Notes: generated by a model not told the origin, from the letters alone. A DNA stretch of 64,000 bases from Streptococcus mitis (GCF_016658865.1 NZ_CP067992.1:1755001-1819000), one strand, 5' to 3'; counted from the stretch's first letter, positions 29,123 through 41,336 are shown. Numbers and translations: made by a program.

Positions 29123-30373
29123 TCAGACAAGCATATTATAGAGCGTTTCATTACCATTTAAGTTAATATAAGATGGATCAAAACCTTCCATTCGACGAAT
29201 CAAGCCTGCATAATCATGCTTATCTGCCAAAGCGATTCCAATCAATACAGGCCCTGTCCCCTTGCTAGCTCGTTTGATATACTCAAATCGTGTGATATCA
29301 TCATTTGGTCCTAGGATATCATTTACAAACTCACGCAGAGCACCTGGACGCTGTGGAAAATTGACCACAAAGTAATGCTTGATCCCATCATAAATCAAGG
29401 CACGTTCTTCCATTTCTGGCATCCGGTTGATATCATTATTTCCTCCAGAAATGATACAACAAATGGTTTTCCCCTTGATATATTCAGCCAACACCTCTAG
29501 AGAGGCGATACTAGCCGCTCCAGCAGGTTCTGCAACAATCCCTTGCTTAGAGTAGAGGTCAATCAAGGTTTCAGAAATCAATCCCTCATCGACACCTACC
29601 AAAGTTTGAACATGTTGACGAGTTGCTTCATAGGTCAATTGACCTACCTTTTGTACAGCAATCCCATCCGCAAATTTGTCAATTTCCTTGAGCTTAACAG
29701 GTCCACCAGCTTCAAAGGCAGCCTTCATGGAACGCGCTCCATTAGCTTCTACCCCAATAACTTCAATCTCTGGACTTGTTTCCTTGATATAAGTCGAAAC
29801 TCCAGCAATGAGACCTCCGCCTCCAACAGGGACCAAAACAGCATCAAAATCAATCGATTCTTTTCGAGCTTCTTCTAAAATCTCATAAGCAACTGTCCCT
29901 TGACCTGCTTGAACATGGGCATCATCAAAGGGATCAATAAAGGTACGATTTTCAGAGACTGTAAATTCTTGGGCTGCTTTGGCTGAAGCATCAAAGGTAT
30001 CCCCAACTAGTTTAATGGTTACAAAATCCCCACCAAAAAAGCGAACTTGACCAATCTTTTGTTGCGGAGTCGTAATTGGCATAAAAATAGTAGCAGGAAT
30101 TTTCATCTCATTACATGTATAGGCCACTCCCTGCGCATGATTTCCCGCAGAAGCACAGACTACCCCACGCTCACGCTCTTCCTTACTGAGCTGAGAAATA
30201 GCATAATAGGCACCACGAATTTTAAAGGAACGAACACGTTGAGCATTTTCCTTTTTCAAATAAATCTTAGCACCATACTTCTCCGATAAATAATGGTCAT
30301 AATCCAGTGGGGTATTCACGACCACACCGTTCAAGACTTTATGAGCCTTGATGATATCTTTTGAACTTAACAT
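29123..30373 (-). CDS. ilvA: Threonine deaminase
   Basis: The 416-residue enzyme deaminates L-threonine to 2-oxobutanoate, the first step specific to isoleucine. The PLP lysine is in VRSFKIRGA near residues 47-55, and the phosphate-binding glycine loop is PVGGGGLIAGV near 187-197. A shorter C-terminal ACT-like regulatory region (about 325-416) is of the compact Gram-positive type, with a single module. It is the last biosynthetic gene after ilvB, ilvN and ilvC, but a terminator at 30436-30466 separates it from ilvC, so it may have its own promoter or depend on read-through. Confidence 0.95.
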   Translation of the reverse strand: MLSSKDIIKAHKVLNGVVVNTPLDYDHYLSEKYGAKIYLKKENAQRVRSFKIRGAYYAISQLSKEERERGVVCASAGNHAQGVAYTCNEMKIPATIFMPITTPQQKIGQVRFFGGDFVTIKLVGDTFDASAKAAQEFTVSENRTFIDPFDDAHVQAGQGTVAYEILEEARKESIDFDAVLVPVGGGGLIAGVSTYIKETSPEIEVIGVEANGARSMKAAFEAGGPVKLKEIDKFADGIAVQKVGQLTYEATRQHVQTLVGVDEGLISETLIDLYSKQGIVAEPAGAASIASLEVLAEYIKGKTICCIISGGNNDINRMPEMEERALIYDGIKHYFVVNFPQRPGALREFVNDILGPNDDITRFEYIKRASKGTGPVLIGIALADKHDYAGLIRRMEGFDPSYINLNGNETLYNMLV

Positions 30374-30435
30374 CTTTTTCTCCTAGACTATTTCATACTA
30401 TCACAATCCATCCTCTCAAAAAGAGATGAATTGAT

Positions 30436-30466
30436 TATAAAAGCGAGTTAGGTCCCCCCAACTCGC
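30436..30466 (-). terminator. Terminator between ilvC and ilvA
   Basis: On the minus strand GCGAGTT and AACTCGC flank a ten-base loop and are followed by TTTTATAAT. The large loop makes it moderately strong. Confidence 0.7.
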
Positions 30467-30487
30467 CTTCAACTTGATTTCTATCAA

Positions 30488-31543
<1,056 letters not shown>

Positions 31544-31575
31544 TTAGGCTGGTTTAACAAATTTAAGTTGGATTT

Positions 31576-32052
31576 TTAGTCGCGGGTAAATCCAGTTGCA
31601 CCCGTTCTAGCAATATTGCGAATACCGTATGGTCGAATGACTCGCAACAGCGCTTCGCTCTTTTCTGCATTTCCTGTCATTTGAATAGTAATCGAGCTTG
31701 GCGCTACATCTACCACCGTTGCACGGAAAGGTTGAATAATCGCTAGAATCTCAGCGCGCTTCTCGGCTGGCGCTGACATCTTAACCAAAATTACCTCGCG
31801 CTCCAAATGAGGCTTGTCTGTAATATCACGAATGCGAATCACATCAATCTGACGATTGAGCTGTTTGATAATTTGCTCCACCTCATCATGTGAAGCAACA
31901 TCAATAATAATGGTGATACGCGATACATTCGGATCTTCTGTTGCTCCAACAGAGATACTTTCGATATTAACCTGACGACGAGACAGGACACCAGTAAAGC
32001 GATTGAGGACTCCTGATCGATTCTGTAGTTTTGCTGTTAACATTCTACGCAT
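31576..32052 (-). CDS. ilvN: Acetolactate synthase small (regulatory) subunit
   Basis: The 158-residue protein is the regulatory partner of IlvB. An ACT domain fills residues 1-75 (LTAKLQNRSGVLNRFTGVLSRR), which binds valine for feedback inhibition. A C-terminal ALS-SS domain follows. Its start overlaps the end of ilvB by eight bases, so the subunits are made in a coupled fashion. The length matches the usual Firmicutes form. Confidence 0.96.
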   Translation of the reverse strand: MRRMLTAKLQNRSGVLNRFTGVLSRRQVNIESISVGATEDPNVSRITIIIDVASHDEVEQIIKQLNRQIDVIRIRDITDKPHLEREVILVKMSAPAEKRAEILAIIQPFRATVVDVAPSSITIQMTGNAEKSEALLRVIRPYGIRNIARTGATGFTRD

Positions 32053-33745
32053 GGAACTTCACCCCCAACATCTCATGATTACTCTTACCAGCTGGTACCA
32101 TTGGTAACACCTGTTCCTTACGAGAAATATCTACCTCGATTAGCATAGGAACATCCTCAGTGATGACTTCAAGGTCTTGAGCCAAAGTCTCAGGATTGTC
32201 AAACTTATAGTTTTTAATTCCATAAGCTTGTGCCATCAATTGGAAATCAGGAAGGGTATCAAAGACCGACTCAGATGTTCTACCTTCATAGAAGGATTCT
32301 TGCCACTGGCGGACCATTCCAAGTGAGTGGTTGTTCAGCATAACCACCTTGATTGGCACCTTGTAAATGTTCAAAATAGCCAATTCCTGGTTAGTCATTT
32401 GGAAACCACCATCCCCAACAAACAAGACCACTTCCTTATCTGGGTTAGCAATTTTAGCACCGATTGCTGCTGGAATTCCGAATCCCATCGTTCCCAAACC
32501 ACCTGAAGTCACTAACTGACGTTCATTTTGGTAAGGATAATACTGAGCTGTCCACATTTGGTGTTGACCAACGTCTGTTACCACAATGGCATCTCCATTC
32601 GTCAACTCACCGATGCGTTCAATAACAGCTTGCGGCTGAACCACACGCTCTTTCTTATCATAAGAACGAACGCGGTTCTTGTCTTTGGTAACTTTTTCAA
32701 TCCATTTCTCAGTATTGTTATGAACTGTCGGTTCTGCTAGTAACATTTGCAAGGCTTTCTTAGCATCTCCCACCACAGGAATATCCGCACTGATAATCTT
32801 GCCAATCTCAGCTGGGTCAATATCAATGTGAGCAACCTTAGCATTCTTAGCGAAGGTCTTAGGATTCCCCGTCAAGCGGTCATCAAAACGACAACCAATA
32901 CTAATCATAAAATCAGCTTCTGTCATGGCAATATTAGCTGCGAATGACCCATGCATGCCTCCCATTCCAAGGAAGAGTGGATGACTCGTTGCAATCGTTC
33001 CTTGTCCCAAAAGACTGGTTACTACTGGAATTTGATAGCGTTCTGCAAATTCATTTAATTCTGCCGCAGCCTCAGCATAACTAATCCCACCTCCAGCTAG
33101 CAAGACTGGCTTTTTAGCCTTGGATAATTGCTTCAAGATTTTCTTGATTTGCATATCATTTGGCTCAAGAGTCGGCTGATAGCTTGGTAGGTTCACTTCT
33201 GGTGAATAAATGAAGTCTGTTTCTAATGCAGATACGTCTTTAGGTAGGTCAATTACGACTGGCCCTGGGCGACCTGTAGTTGCGATATGGACAGCTTCCG
33301 TAATGATACGAGGAATATCAGCTGTCTCACGAACTTGGTAATTGTACTTAGTGATTGGCATGGTAATTCCCACAATGTCTGCCTCCTGAAAGGCATCCTT
33401 CCCAATCCCTGCTCGCGCTACCTGACCTGTAAAGACCAAAAGGGGAACACTGTCGCTCATGGCATCCGCAATCCCTGTAATGGCATTTGTTGCTCCCGGT
33501 CCGCTAGTGACGACGGCAACACCCAACTTTCCAGTTGATTTGGCATAACCTTCAGCTTCATGCAAACAACCTTGCTCATGGCGCCCTAAAATGTGGCGAA
33601 TGCCTTTAAAATTATATATCGCATCATAAAAAGGCAAGACCGCACCACCAGGATAACCAAAGATGGTATCAATTCCTAAATCACGAAGTGTTTCCAAAAC
33701 TAGGTCCGACCCCGTCTTAGGAGATTCTAAACTGATTTTCTCCAT
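32045..33745 (-). CDS. ilvB: Acetolactate synthase large (catalytic) subunit
   Basis: The 566-residue thiamine diphosphate enzyme condenses pyruvate with pyruvate or 2-oxobutanoate. It has the N-terminal PYR domain with the catalytic Glu in GRHEQGCLHEAEGYA (near 54-68), a central domain, and the C-terminal PP domain with the GDGGFQMTNQELAIL metal/ThDP motif (near 444-458). It is the first gene of ilvBNC. A CodY-type box lies upstream of its promoter, fitting nutritional control of branched-chain amino-acid synthesis. Confidence 0.96.
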   Translation of the reverse strand: MEKISLESPKTGSDLVLETLRDLGIDTIFGYPGGAVLPFYDAIYNFKGIRHILGRHEQGCLHEAEGYAKSTGKLGVAVVTSGPGATNAITGIADAMSDSVPLLVFTGQVARAGIGKDAFQEADIVGITMPITKYNYQVRETADIPRIITEAVHIATTGRPGPVVIDLPKDVSALETDFIYSPEVNLPSYQPTLEPNDMQIKKILKQLSKAKKPVLLAGGGISYAEAAAELNEFAERYQIPVVTSLLGQGTIATSHPLFLGMGGMHGSFAANIAMTEADFMISIGCRFDDRLTGNPKTFAKNAKVAHIDIDPAEIGKIISADIPVVGDAKKALQMLLAEPTVHNNTEKWIEKVTKDKNRVRSYDKKERVVQPQAVIERIGELTNGDAIVVTDVGQHQMWTAQYYPYQNERQLVTSGGLGTMGFGIPAAIGAKIANPDKEVVLFVGDGGFQMTNQELAILNIYKVPIKVVMLNNHSLGMVRQWQESFYEGRTSESVFDTLPDFQLMAQAYGIKNYKFDNPETLAQDLEVITEDVPMLIEVDISRKEQVLPMVPAGKSNHEMLGVKFHA

Positions 33746-33783
33746 TGTTCCCCTTTCTCTTCTCTTAAAAATAACTTGTTACT

Positions 33784-33811
33784 ATCATACCATTTTTTCA
33801 AAATTTTTCAA
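33784..33811 (-). promoter_or_regulatory. ilvB: Predicted ilvB promoter
   Basis: Minus-strand TTGAAA (33806-33811) and TATGAT (33784-33789) are 16 bases apart. The gene-free interval from 33746 to 34067 otherwise holds the CodY box and the fusA terminator, and nothing else that I can see. Confidence 0.65.
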
Positions 33812-33823
33812 GACAAAATAAGA

Positions 33824-33838
33824 AATTTTCTGAATTTT
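33824..33838. promoter_or_regulatory. CodY box upstream of ilvB
   Basis: AATTTTCTGAATTTT matches the CodY consensus AATTTTCWGAAAATT at 13 of 15 positions. It ends 12 bases from the -35. CodY control of ilv genes is well established in streptococci. Confidence 0.75.
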
Positions 33839-34023
33839 CTATTTTAAAGTTTATTTATGAATAATTATTTTGTTTTTATGAGTTTTAAAAGATAAATTAC
33901 ATTCTTTAACAATATATTTTCATTTACATTGTAAATTTCCTTCGCAAATTACTTCAACTTATGTTATATGAAAGTTCTTTAAGTCATATTTTCAGAATAT
34001 ATAAAATTTGTCGTAACGTTACA

Positions 34024-34051
34024 AAAAAGGAAGCCATTAAGTGACTTCCTT
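34024..34051 (-). terminator. Terminator after fusA
   Basis: On the minus strand GGAAGTCACTTAATGGCTTCC forms a hairpin followed by six T residues. Confidence 0.88.
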
Positions 34052-34067
34052 CTAGAGCGAGGACTGA

Positions 34068-36149
34068 TTAGTCTTCACCTTTATTTTTCTTAATGATTTC
34101 TTCTTGTACTGACTTAGGTACATCTTCATAGTGGTCAAATACCATCATGAATGTACCACGTCCTTGAGATGCAGAACGAAGAACTGTTGCGTAACCGAAC
34201 ATTTCAGCAAGTGGAACGTAAGCACGAACAATTTGGCTGTTACCGTGTGCTTCCATACCATCTACACGTCCACGACGAGCAGTTACGTGACCCATAACAT
34301 CACCAAGGTTTTCTTCTGGAACAGTGATTGTTACAAGCATCATTGGTTCAAGGATAGCTGGTTGTGCTGATTTAGCAGCTTCTTTAAGAGCAAGTGAAGC
34401 CGCGATCTTGAAGGCAGTTTCAGATGAGTCGACATCGTGGTATGAACCATCGTAAAGCTTAGCTTTAACGTCAACCATTGGGTAACCTGCAAGAACACCG
34501 TTAGCCATAGATTCTACCAAACCTTTTTCAACCGCTGGGATAAATTCGCGAGGAACCACACCGCCGACGATTGCGTTTTCAAATTCGAATCCTTTACCTT
34601 CTTCATTTGGAGTAAATTCAATCCATACATCACCGAATTGACCTTTACCACCAGACTGACGTTTGAAGAATCCACGTGCTTGGGTAGAAGCGCGGAATGT
34701 TTCACGGTAAGATACTTGAGGAGCACCTACGTTTGCTTCAACTTTGAACTCACGACGCATACGGTCAACAAGGACGTCAAGGTGAAGCTCACCCATACCA
34801 GAGATAACTGTTTCACCAGTTTCAACGTTTGTTTCAACGCGGAATGTTGGATCTTCTTCAGCCAATTTTTGAAGGGCGATACCCATCTTGTCTTGGTCAG
34901 CTTTAGATTTTGGCTCAACCATCAATTGGATAACTGGTTCTGGAACGTTGATTGACTCAAGAATGATTTTAGCTTTTTCATCTGTCAATGAGTCACCAGT
35001 TGTAGTATCTTTCAAACCAACGGCAGCAGCGATATCACCTGAGTAAACAGTGTCAATTTCTTGACGGCTGTTGGCGTGCATTTGAAGGATACGTCCGATA
35101 CGCTCACGTTTACCTTTAGAAGTGTTCAATACGTAAGAACCTGATTGAAGCACACCTGAGTAAACACGGAAGAATGTCAAACGACCTACGAATGGGTCTG
35201 TCATAATCTTGAAGGCAAGAGCTGCAAATGGCTCTTCGTCAGATGCTGGACGAGTTTCTTCTTCGTCTGTGTCTGGGTTGATACCTTTGATTGCTGGGAT
35301 GTCAAGTGGGCTTGGAAGGTAGTCGATAACCGCATCAAGCATCAATTGAACACCTTTGTTCTTGAAGGCAGAACCACACAATACTGGGAAGAATTCAACG
35401 TTGATAGTCGCTTTACGGATACCAGCTTTCAATTCTTCGTTAGTGATTTCTTCACCTTCAAGGTATTTCATCATCAATTCTTCGTCAGTTTCAGCAACTG
35501 CTTCGATCAATTTTTCGCGGTATTCTTGAGCTTGGTCAAGGTATTCAGCTGGGATGTCTTCTTCAAGGATATCTGTACCAAGGTCGTTAGTATAGATTTC
35601 AGCTTTCATCTTGATCAAGTCGATGATACCACGGAAGTCATCTTCAGAACCGATTGGCAATTGGATTGGGTGTGCATTTGCTTGAAGACGATCGTGAAGT
35701 GTGCTTACAGAGTAAAGGAAGTCAGCACCGATTTTGTCCATTTTGTTAGCAAATACGATACGTGGAACTCCGTACTCAGTTGCTTGACGCCAAACTGTTT
35801 CAGTTTGAGGCTCAACACCTGATTGTGAGTCAAGAACGGTAACCGCACCATCCAATACACGAAGAGAACGTTGTACTTCGATTGTGAAGTCCACGTGTCC
35901 TGGTGTGTCGATGATGTTTACGCGGTGGTTGTTCCATTGAGCTGTTGTCGCAGCAGATGTGATAGTGATACCACGTTCTTGCTCTTGCTCCATCCAGTCC
36001 ATTTGTGACGCACCTTCGTGAGTTTCACCGATTTTGTGGATTTTACCAGTGTAGTAAAGAATACGCTCAGTAGTTGTTGTTTTACCAGCATCGACGTGAG
36101 CCATGATACCGATATTACGAGTTTTTTCAAGTGAAAATTCGCGTGCCAT
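34068..36149 (-). CDS. fusA: Elongation factor G
   Basis: The 693-residue GTPase drives ribosomal translocation and, with RRF, ribosome recycling. The GTP-binding motifs are [15 protein letters not shown] (G1, near 17-31), RGITITSA (G2, near 59-66), DTPGHVDF (G3) and NKMDKIGA (G4, near 136-143). Domains II to V follow at the usual length. It is the third gene of the str cluster (rpsL, rpsG, fusA), but a terminator and a separate extended -10 promoter lie between rpsG and fusA. Confidence 0.98.
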   Translation of the reverse strand: MAREFSLEKTRNIGIMAHVDAGKTTTTERILYYTGKIHKIGETHEGASQMDWMEQEQERGITITSAATTAQWNNHRVNIIDTPGHVDFTIEVQRSLRVLDGAVTVLDSQSGVEPQTETVWRQATEYGVPRIVFANKMDKIGADFLYSVSTLHDRLQANAHPIQLPIGSEDDFRGIIDLIKMKAEIYTNDLGTDILEEDIPAEYLDQAQEYREKLIEAVAETDEELMMKYLEGEEITNEELKAGIRKATINVEFFPVLCGSAFKNKGVQLMLDAVIDYLPSPLDIPAIKGINPDTDEEETRPASDEEPFAALAFKIMTDPFVGRLTFFRVYSGVLQSGSYVLNTSKGKRERIGRILQMHANSRQEIDTVYSGDIAAAVGLKDTTTGDSLTDEKAKIILESINVPEPVIQLMVEPKSKADQDKMGIALQKLAEEDPTFRVETNVETGETVISGMGELHLDVLVDRMRREFKVEANVGAPQVSYRETFRASTQARGFFKRQSGGKGQFGDVWIEFTPNEEGKGFEFENAIVGGVVPREFIPAVEKGLVESMANGVLAGYPMVDVKAKLYDGSYHDVDSSETAFKIAASLALKEAAKSAQPAILEPMMLVTITVPEENLGDVMGHVTARRGRVDGMEAHGNSQIVRAYVPLAEMFGYATVLRSASQGRGTFMMVFDHYEDVPKSVQEEIIKKNKGED

Positions 36150-36187
36150 GAGGTTTGTTTCTCCTATTTATTTTTGATTTCTATTCT

Positions 36188-36193
36188 ATTATA
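36188..36193 (-). promoter_or_regulatory. fusA: fusA extended -10 promoter
   Basis: Minus-strand TATAAT preceded by TGT lies 38 bases before the fusA start, immediately after the rpsG-side terminator. The -35 is weak. AGGAGAAAC is the ribosome site. Confidence 0.65.
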
Positions 36194-36205
36194 ACACGAT
36201 TTTAA

Positions 36206-36233
36206 TAAAAACGGATAGGCAGGACCTACCCGT
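36206..36233 (-). terminator. Terminator between rpsG and fusA
   Basis: On the minus strand ACGGGTAGG and CCTATCCGT pair with one G-U around a five-base loop, then TTTTTATT. Confidence 0.8.
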
Positions 36234-36261
36234 TCTCAATGTTTTCATGCTATTGTTGGTT

Positions 36262-36285
36262 TCAACTTACGAAATGGTAAGTTGA
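36262..36285. repeat. Hairpin between rpsG and fusA
   Basis: TCAACTTAC and GTAAGTTGA form a perfect nine-base stem with the six-base loop GAAATG. No T-run follows on either strand, so it is not an ordinary terminator. Confidence 0.6.
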
Positions 36286-36329
36286 GTTGAACTCGGGCTA
36301 AAGTTAATTAGCCGATTTGAGCCAGAACG

Positions 36330-36405
36330 GGATGCTGTGTGAAAAAGATAAACTTCCTTGTATTCGTCGAATACTGCGTCAGTTTCCTATTTTCACCTTG
36401 CATCC
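36330..36405. repeat. Long imperfect palindrome between rpsG and fusA
   Basis: Four paired segments are nested: GGATGC with GCATCC (36330-36335 and 36400-36405), GTGAAAA-AG with CTATTTTCAC, AAACT with AGTTT, and GTATTC with GAATAC around a three-base tip (36360-36374). It would fold as one long stem with internal loops. It has no T-run. Whether it is a mobile small repeat or an RNA structure cannot be told from one copy. Confidence 0.6.
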
Positions 36406-36428
36406 TTATCGTTCCTAGCATCATGATT

Positions 36429-36899
36429 TTACCAACGGAAGTGTGCGAATGCACGGTTAGCTTCAGCCATACGGTGAGTGTCTTCACGTTTCTTAACAGC
36501 TGCACCAGTGTTGTTAGCAGCATCCAAGATTTCTTTTGCAAGACGGTCTTGCATTGTGTGTTCACCACGAAGACGAGCGATTGTTACCAACCAACGAAGT
36601 CCAAGTGTTGTACGACGTTCTGGACGAACTTCAACTGGGACTTGGTAGTTAGAACCACCAACACGACGTGCACGTACTTCAAGTACAGGCATGATGTTTT
36701 CCATAGCTGTTTCAAATACTTCAAGTGCATCGTTACCAGTAGCTTCTTTGATTTGCTCAAAAGCACCGTAAACGATTGAAGCAGCTGTACCACGTTTACC
36801 ATCAAGCATAACGCGGTTGATAAGACGAGTAACTAGTTGTGAATTGTAAAGCGGATCTGGCAATACGTCACGTTTTGGAGCTCTATTTTTACGACTCAT
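36429..36899 (-). CDS. rpsG: 30S ribosomal protein S7
   Basis: The 156-residue protein binds the 3' domain of 16S rRNA and starts assembly of the 30S head. It has the basic N terminus [16 protein letters not shown], the conserved [14 protein letters not shown] and the C-terminal [18 protein letters not shown]. Length is standard. It lies 19 bases after rpsL in the same transcript. Confidence 0.98.
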
Positions 36900-36918
36900 T
36901 TCTCTTTATCCCCTTTCC

Positions 36919-37332
36919 TTATGCTTTTGGACGTTTAGTACCGTATTTAGAACGGCCTTGTTTACGATCGTTAACACCTGCAGTATCAAGTGCACCACGG
37001 ACGATATGGTAACGTACCCCTGGAAGGTCTTTTACACGTCCACCACGAAGAAGCACCACGCTGTGCTCTTGCAAGTTGTGTCCGATACCTGGGATATAGG
37101 CAGTAACTTCGATAAGGTTGCTCAAACGTACACGAGCGAATTTACGAAGGGCTGAGTTAGGTTTTTTAGGTGTCATTGTTCCAACACGAGTTGCAACACC
37201 ACGTTTTTGTGGTGAAGAAACGTTTGTTTGAACTTTTTTATGACTGTTGTAACCAACGTTCAAAGCTGGTGATTTAGATTTTTCTACTTTTGATTTACGC
37301 GGTTTGCGAACCAATTGGTTAATTGTAGGCAT
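36919..37332 (-). CDS. rpsL: 30S ribosomal protein S12
   Basis: The 137-residue protein sits at the decoding centre. The conserved [17 protein letters not shown] (with the Lys linked to streptomycin resistance) and the second site [13 protein letters not shown] are both unchanged in appearance, so no classic resistance substitution is evident. It is the first gene of the str cluster, with a long leader from the promoter at 37469-37498. Confidence 0.98.
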   Translation of the reverse strand: MPTINQLVRKPRKSKVEKSKSPALNVGYNSHKKVQTNVSSPQKRGVATRVGTMTPKKPNSALRKFARVRLSNLIEVTAYIPGIGHNLQEHSVVLLRGGRVKDLPGVRYHIVRGALDTAGVNDRKQGRSKYGTKRPKA

Positions 37333-37468
37333 CTACATTCTCCTGTGTTTTTTTATTTTTGGTGATGATACACTTGGTGACAGCTATCATCTGTGTGTAC
37401 TTTTGCAACATTTGTCAGCACGTCCCTGTACACTCTTGAGAGACCAAAAGTAAAAAGTACCGTCTATT

Positions 37469-37498
37469 ATTGTAACAAATTTTTCCCTTGCTTGTCAA
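37469..37498 (-). promoter_or_regulatory. Predicted promoter of the rpsL operon
   Basis: Minus-strand TTGACA (37493-37498) and TACAAT (37469-37474) are 18 bases apart. The leader of about 130 bases before rpsL contains no clear terminator. The rest of the gap up to 37645 holds only the response-regulator terminator. Confidence 0.82.
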
Positions 37499-37555
37499 GA
37501 TATTTTTCTTTTTTATTGTTAATTTTAGCTCTGGGATCCCGCTTCCAAAAGAAAG

Positions 37556-37580
37556 AAAAGGAGGAATAGTCCCTCCTAAA
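37556..37580 (-). terminator. Terminator of the ABC/two-component operon
   Basis: On the minus strand GGAGGGACTATTCCTCC folds into a hairpin, followed by TTTTCTTTC. Confidence 0.8.
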
Positions 37581-37645
37581 GTTTGGTATTGTTCCATTCA
37601 ATCCCATCAATTTTAGCACATAATGTTCAGAAAAATATTATATCA

Positions 37646-39343
<1,698 letters not shown>

Positions 39344-39344
<1 letters not shown>

Positions 39345-40081
39345 TAAGCATTCTCCTTATGACCTTGAAGGTAAATAGTCAAACCAAATAAAACTGCTGA
39401 AAAAACAAGTAAATAAACTGTGGCTGATAGATTGATGCTACCCTCGTTTAAGAAGGTCTTGAGCAACTCCATCAACTGATAAGTTGGTAGACACTTCCCG
39501 ATTGCTTGCATCCAGTCTGGAAATAAAGAGATGGGCATCCAGAGTCCGCCTAAAACAGCCAAGCCTAGATAAAGAAGATTGCCCACGACAGACATCAGCT
39601 GACTAGAAGGCAAGAGTGTCAAGGTCAAGCCAAGCGCTACAAAAGCTACACTTCCTACTATCAGCAAGAGCGCAGCCCCAATCCAGCTTCCTAAAGGCAT
39701 ATCCACACCTCTGACCAAGTGCCCAACTGAGAAAACAACCAGGATTGAGACCAGATAATCAACCATCATACTTGTTATCTTTGATAGATAATATTCTACC
39801 ATATTTACCGGAGTATGGCGCAATGTTTTCTGCCAGTTGTTAATCTTGTCAGTATGTAAGACAGCTGGAAATGAAAACATAGCAGTCGACATCATGGAAA
39901 AAGCCGTCATGGAGATGAGGTAATCACGCATAAAATTAGCTGGCTCACCGGGTGTGTCCTGGTACATGCCTGAAAAGAATAAATAGAAGGCTGTCGGCAT
40001 CCCTACGGATAATAGATAATAGACTGATTGTCGTTTGGTCAATAAAAATTCTATCTTGTTTAGTGCGGTCCATCGTTTCAT
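39344..40081 (-). CDS. ABC-2 type transporter permease
   Basis: The product of 245 residues has six hydrophobic helices and fits the ABC-2 permease family. I start at the ATG at 40079-40081 (MKRWTALNKIEFLL), which is set eight bases after AAAGGGAG at the end of the ATPase gene. Longer in-frame readings run back into that gene and are not supported. With the ATPase it should form an exporter of a lipid, peptide or drug. The neighbouring kinase and regulator suggest that it acts in envelope defence. Substrate is unknown. Confidence 0.88.
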
Positions 40082-40082
40082 C

Positions 40083-40967
40083 TTAGTCATCTCCCTTTTG
40101 TGTTTCTTCAAAGATTGTATCCAACAAACTACGGTTATTAACTTCGATTTCTTGTATGCTACATCCTGCTTGGGATAATAGTTCCCAGAAAGCATCTGCT
40201 TCTCGAGTGACTACTTGCAGGGCATCTTGTTTTTGTACCCACCTTTCAACCAAGACTGACTTCTCAACGACTTCCTTGTAAGCTAGAGGAAGGATAAAAT
40301 GCTTTTCAATCTCCTCACTACGCATAGCTAGAGGCGTCGTATCACGAATCAACTCTCCCTTATTTAAAACCAAAATCCGGTCAGCTGTATGCTCTACCTC
40401 TTCAATATAATGAGACGAATAGAGAATGGTAACTCCTTGCGCTTTTAAGTCCCGAACAATTTCCCAAAAACGTTGACGGGTAGAGGTATCCATGGCCGAA
40501 GTTGGCTCATCTAAAAAGACAAGCTTTGGTCGGCCAATCAAGGTCAAGACAAAAGAGAAGAGACTCTTCTGCCCACCTGACAATTTTTCTGCCAATTGTT
40601 CTTTTTGTTGCTTATCAAACTGCAATAGTTGATCAATTTCCTGCTCGCTCAAAGGATTTGGATAAATACTTTGAAAAAATGCAATTAACTCTTTAACCTT
40701 CAATTTCTGTACAATCACATTTTCTTGAGGGAGGTAAGTCCTAGTATAGTCTAACTTAGAACTCGTCACTGGTAAACCTTGAATAGATACTTGACCGCTT
40801 GTGACCAGTTTATCTCCAAGCAGACAGTCCAAGAGTGTGGTCTTCCCAGCACCATTGGGCCCAATCAAGGCGACGCATTCACCTTCAGCTACCTCAAAGG
40901 AAATATCCTTCAAAATAGCCTTGCCCTTGATGTTTTTATTTAGGCTTTCTACCTTAATCATGTTCAT
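40083..40967 (-). CDS. ABC transporter ATP-binding protein
   Basis: The 294-residue ATPase has Walker A GPNGAGKTT (near 37-45), the signature LSGGQKS (near 128-134), Walker B LVFLDEPTSAMD (near 149-160) and a His switch in SSHYIEE. A C-terminal extension of about 80 residues follows the nucleotide-binding domain. The type matches drug or lantibiotic-type exporters with a separate ABC-2 permease. The start ATG follows GGAGAATAGC, which overlaps the stop of the 59-codon gene. Confidence 0.93.
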   Translation of the reverse strand: MNMIKVESLNKNIKGKAILKDISFEVAEGECVALIGPNGAGKTTLLDCLLGDKLVTSGQVSIQGLPVTSSKLDYTRTYLPQENVIVQKLKVKELIAFFQSIYPNPLSEQEIDQLLQFDKQQKEQLAEKLSGGQKSLFSFVLTLIGRPKLVFLDEPTSAMDTSTRQRFWEIVRDLKAQGVTILYSSHYIEEVEHTADRILVLNKGELIRDTTPLAMRSEEIEKHFILPLAYKEVVEKSVLVERWVQKQDALQVVTREADAFWELLSQAGCSIQEIEVNNRSLLDTIFEETQKGDD

Positions 40968-40968
40968 G

Positions 40969-41148
40969 CTATTCTCCTTTCAGCCACTCCTTTCCCATAG
41001 GAAAGGCGATAAAAATCATAAATCCTAGTCCCCAGGCACCACGGATGAATTGGTGAAGGAAGGCTTGATCAAACCAACCTGTAAACATTTCTACCAACCA
41101 TACCACTAGTGATAGTCCAATAAAAAGATAGAGAAACGCTTTTTTCAT
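40969..41148 (-). CDS. Small membrane protein of 59 residues
   Basis: This frame runs from an ATG at 41146-41148 to a TAG and encodes a 59-residue peptide beginning MKKAFLYLFIGLSLVVWLVE. Two hydrophobic helices are clear (about 4-22 and 38-52) with a WFDQAF loop between them. It overlaps the preceding small gene by ATGA and is one base before the ATPase gene, so it is translated as part of the operon. It could be a transporter accessory or sensor subunit. I know of no characterised homologue. Confidence 0.78.
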   Translation of the reverse strand: MKKAFLYLFIGLSLVVWLVEMFTGWFDQAFLHQFIRGAWGLGFMIFIAFPMGKEWLKGE

Positions 41149-41336
41149 TTTTCAAACTCCTTTTTCACATCTGAGACTAATTTCAAACCTTCTCGGATAA
41201 GCCAGGACATCATTCCAAATCCTGCAAATAGCTCCCAAGGAAAATGATAGAAATCTTCATCCAATCCTGAGAACATGAGATAAGTCATGACTCCAGCTGC
41301 TACTAAACTCATTGCGACAATTACTTTATGTTTCAT
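41145..41336 (-). CDS. Small membrane protein of 63 residues, first gene of the ABC/two-component operon
   Basis: The product starts MKHKVIVAMSLVAAGVMTYL and is 63 residues long from the ATG at 41336, which has GGAGG seven bases ahead. An ATG eight codons upstream is in frame but lacks a ribosome site. Two hydrophobic segments are visible (about 4-21 and 34-50), separated by the acidic loop GLDEDFYHFPWE. Its stop overlaps the start of the 59-codon gene (ATGA). The pair look like a related duo of two-helix proteins (both have a Trp-rich second helix). Function unknown. Confidence 0.75.
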   Translation of the reverse strand: MKHKVIVAMSLVAAGVMTYLMFSGLDEDFYHFPWELFAGFGMMSWLIREGLKLVSDVKKEFEK

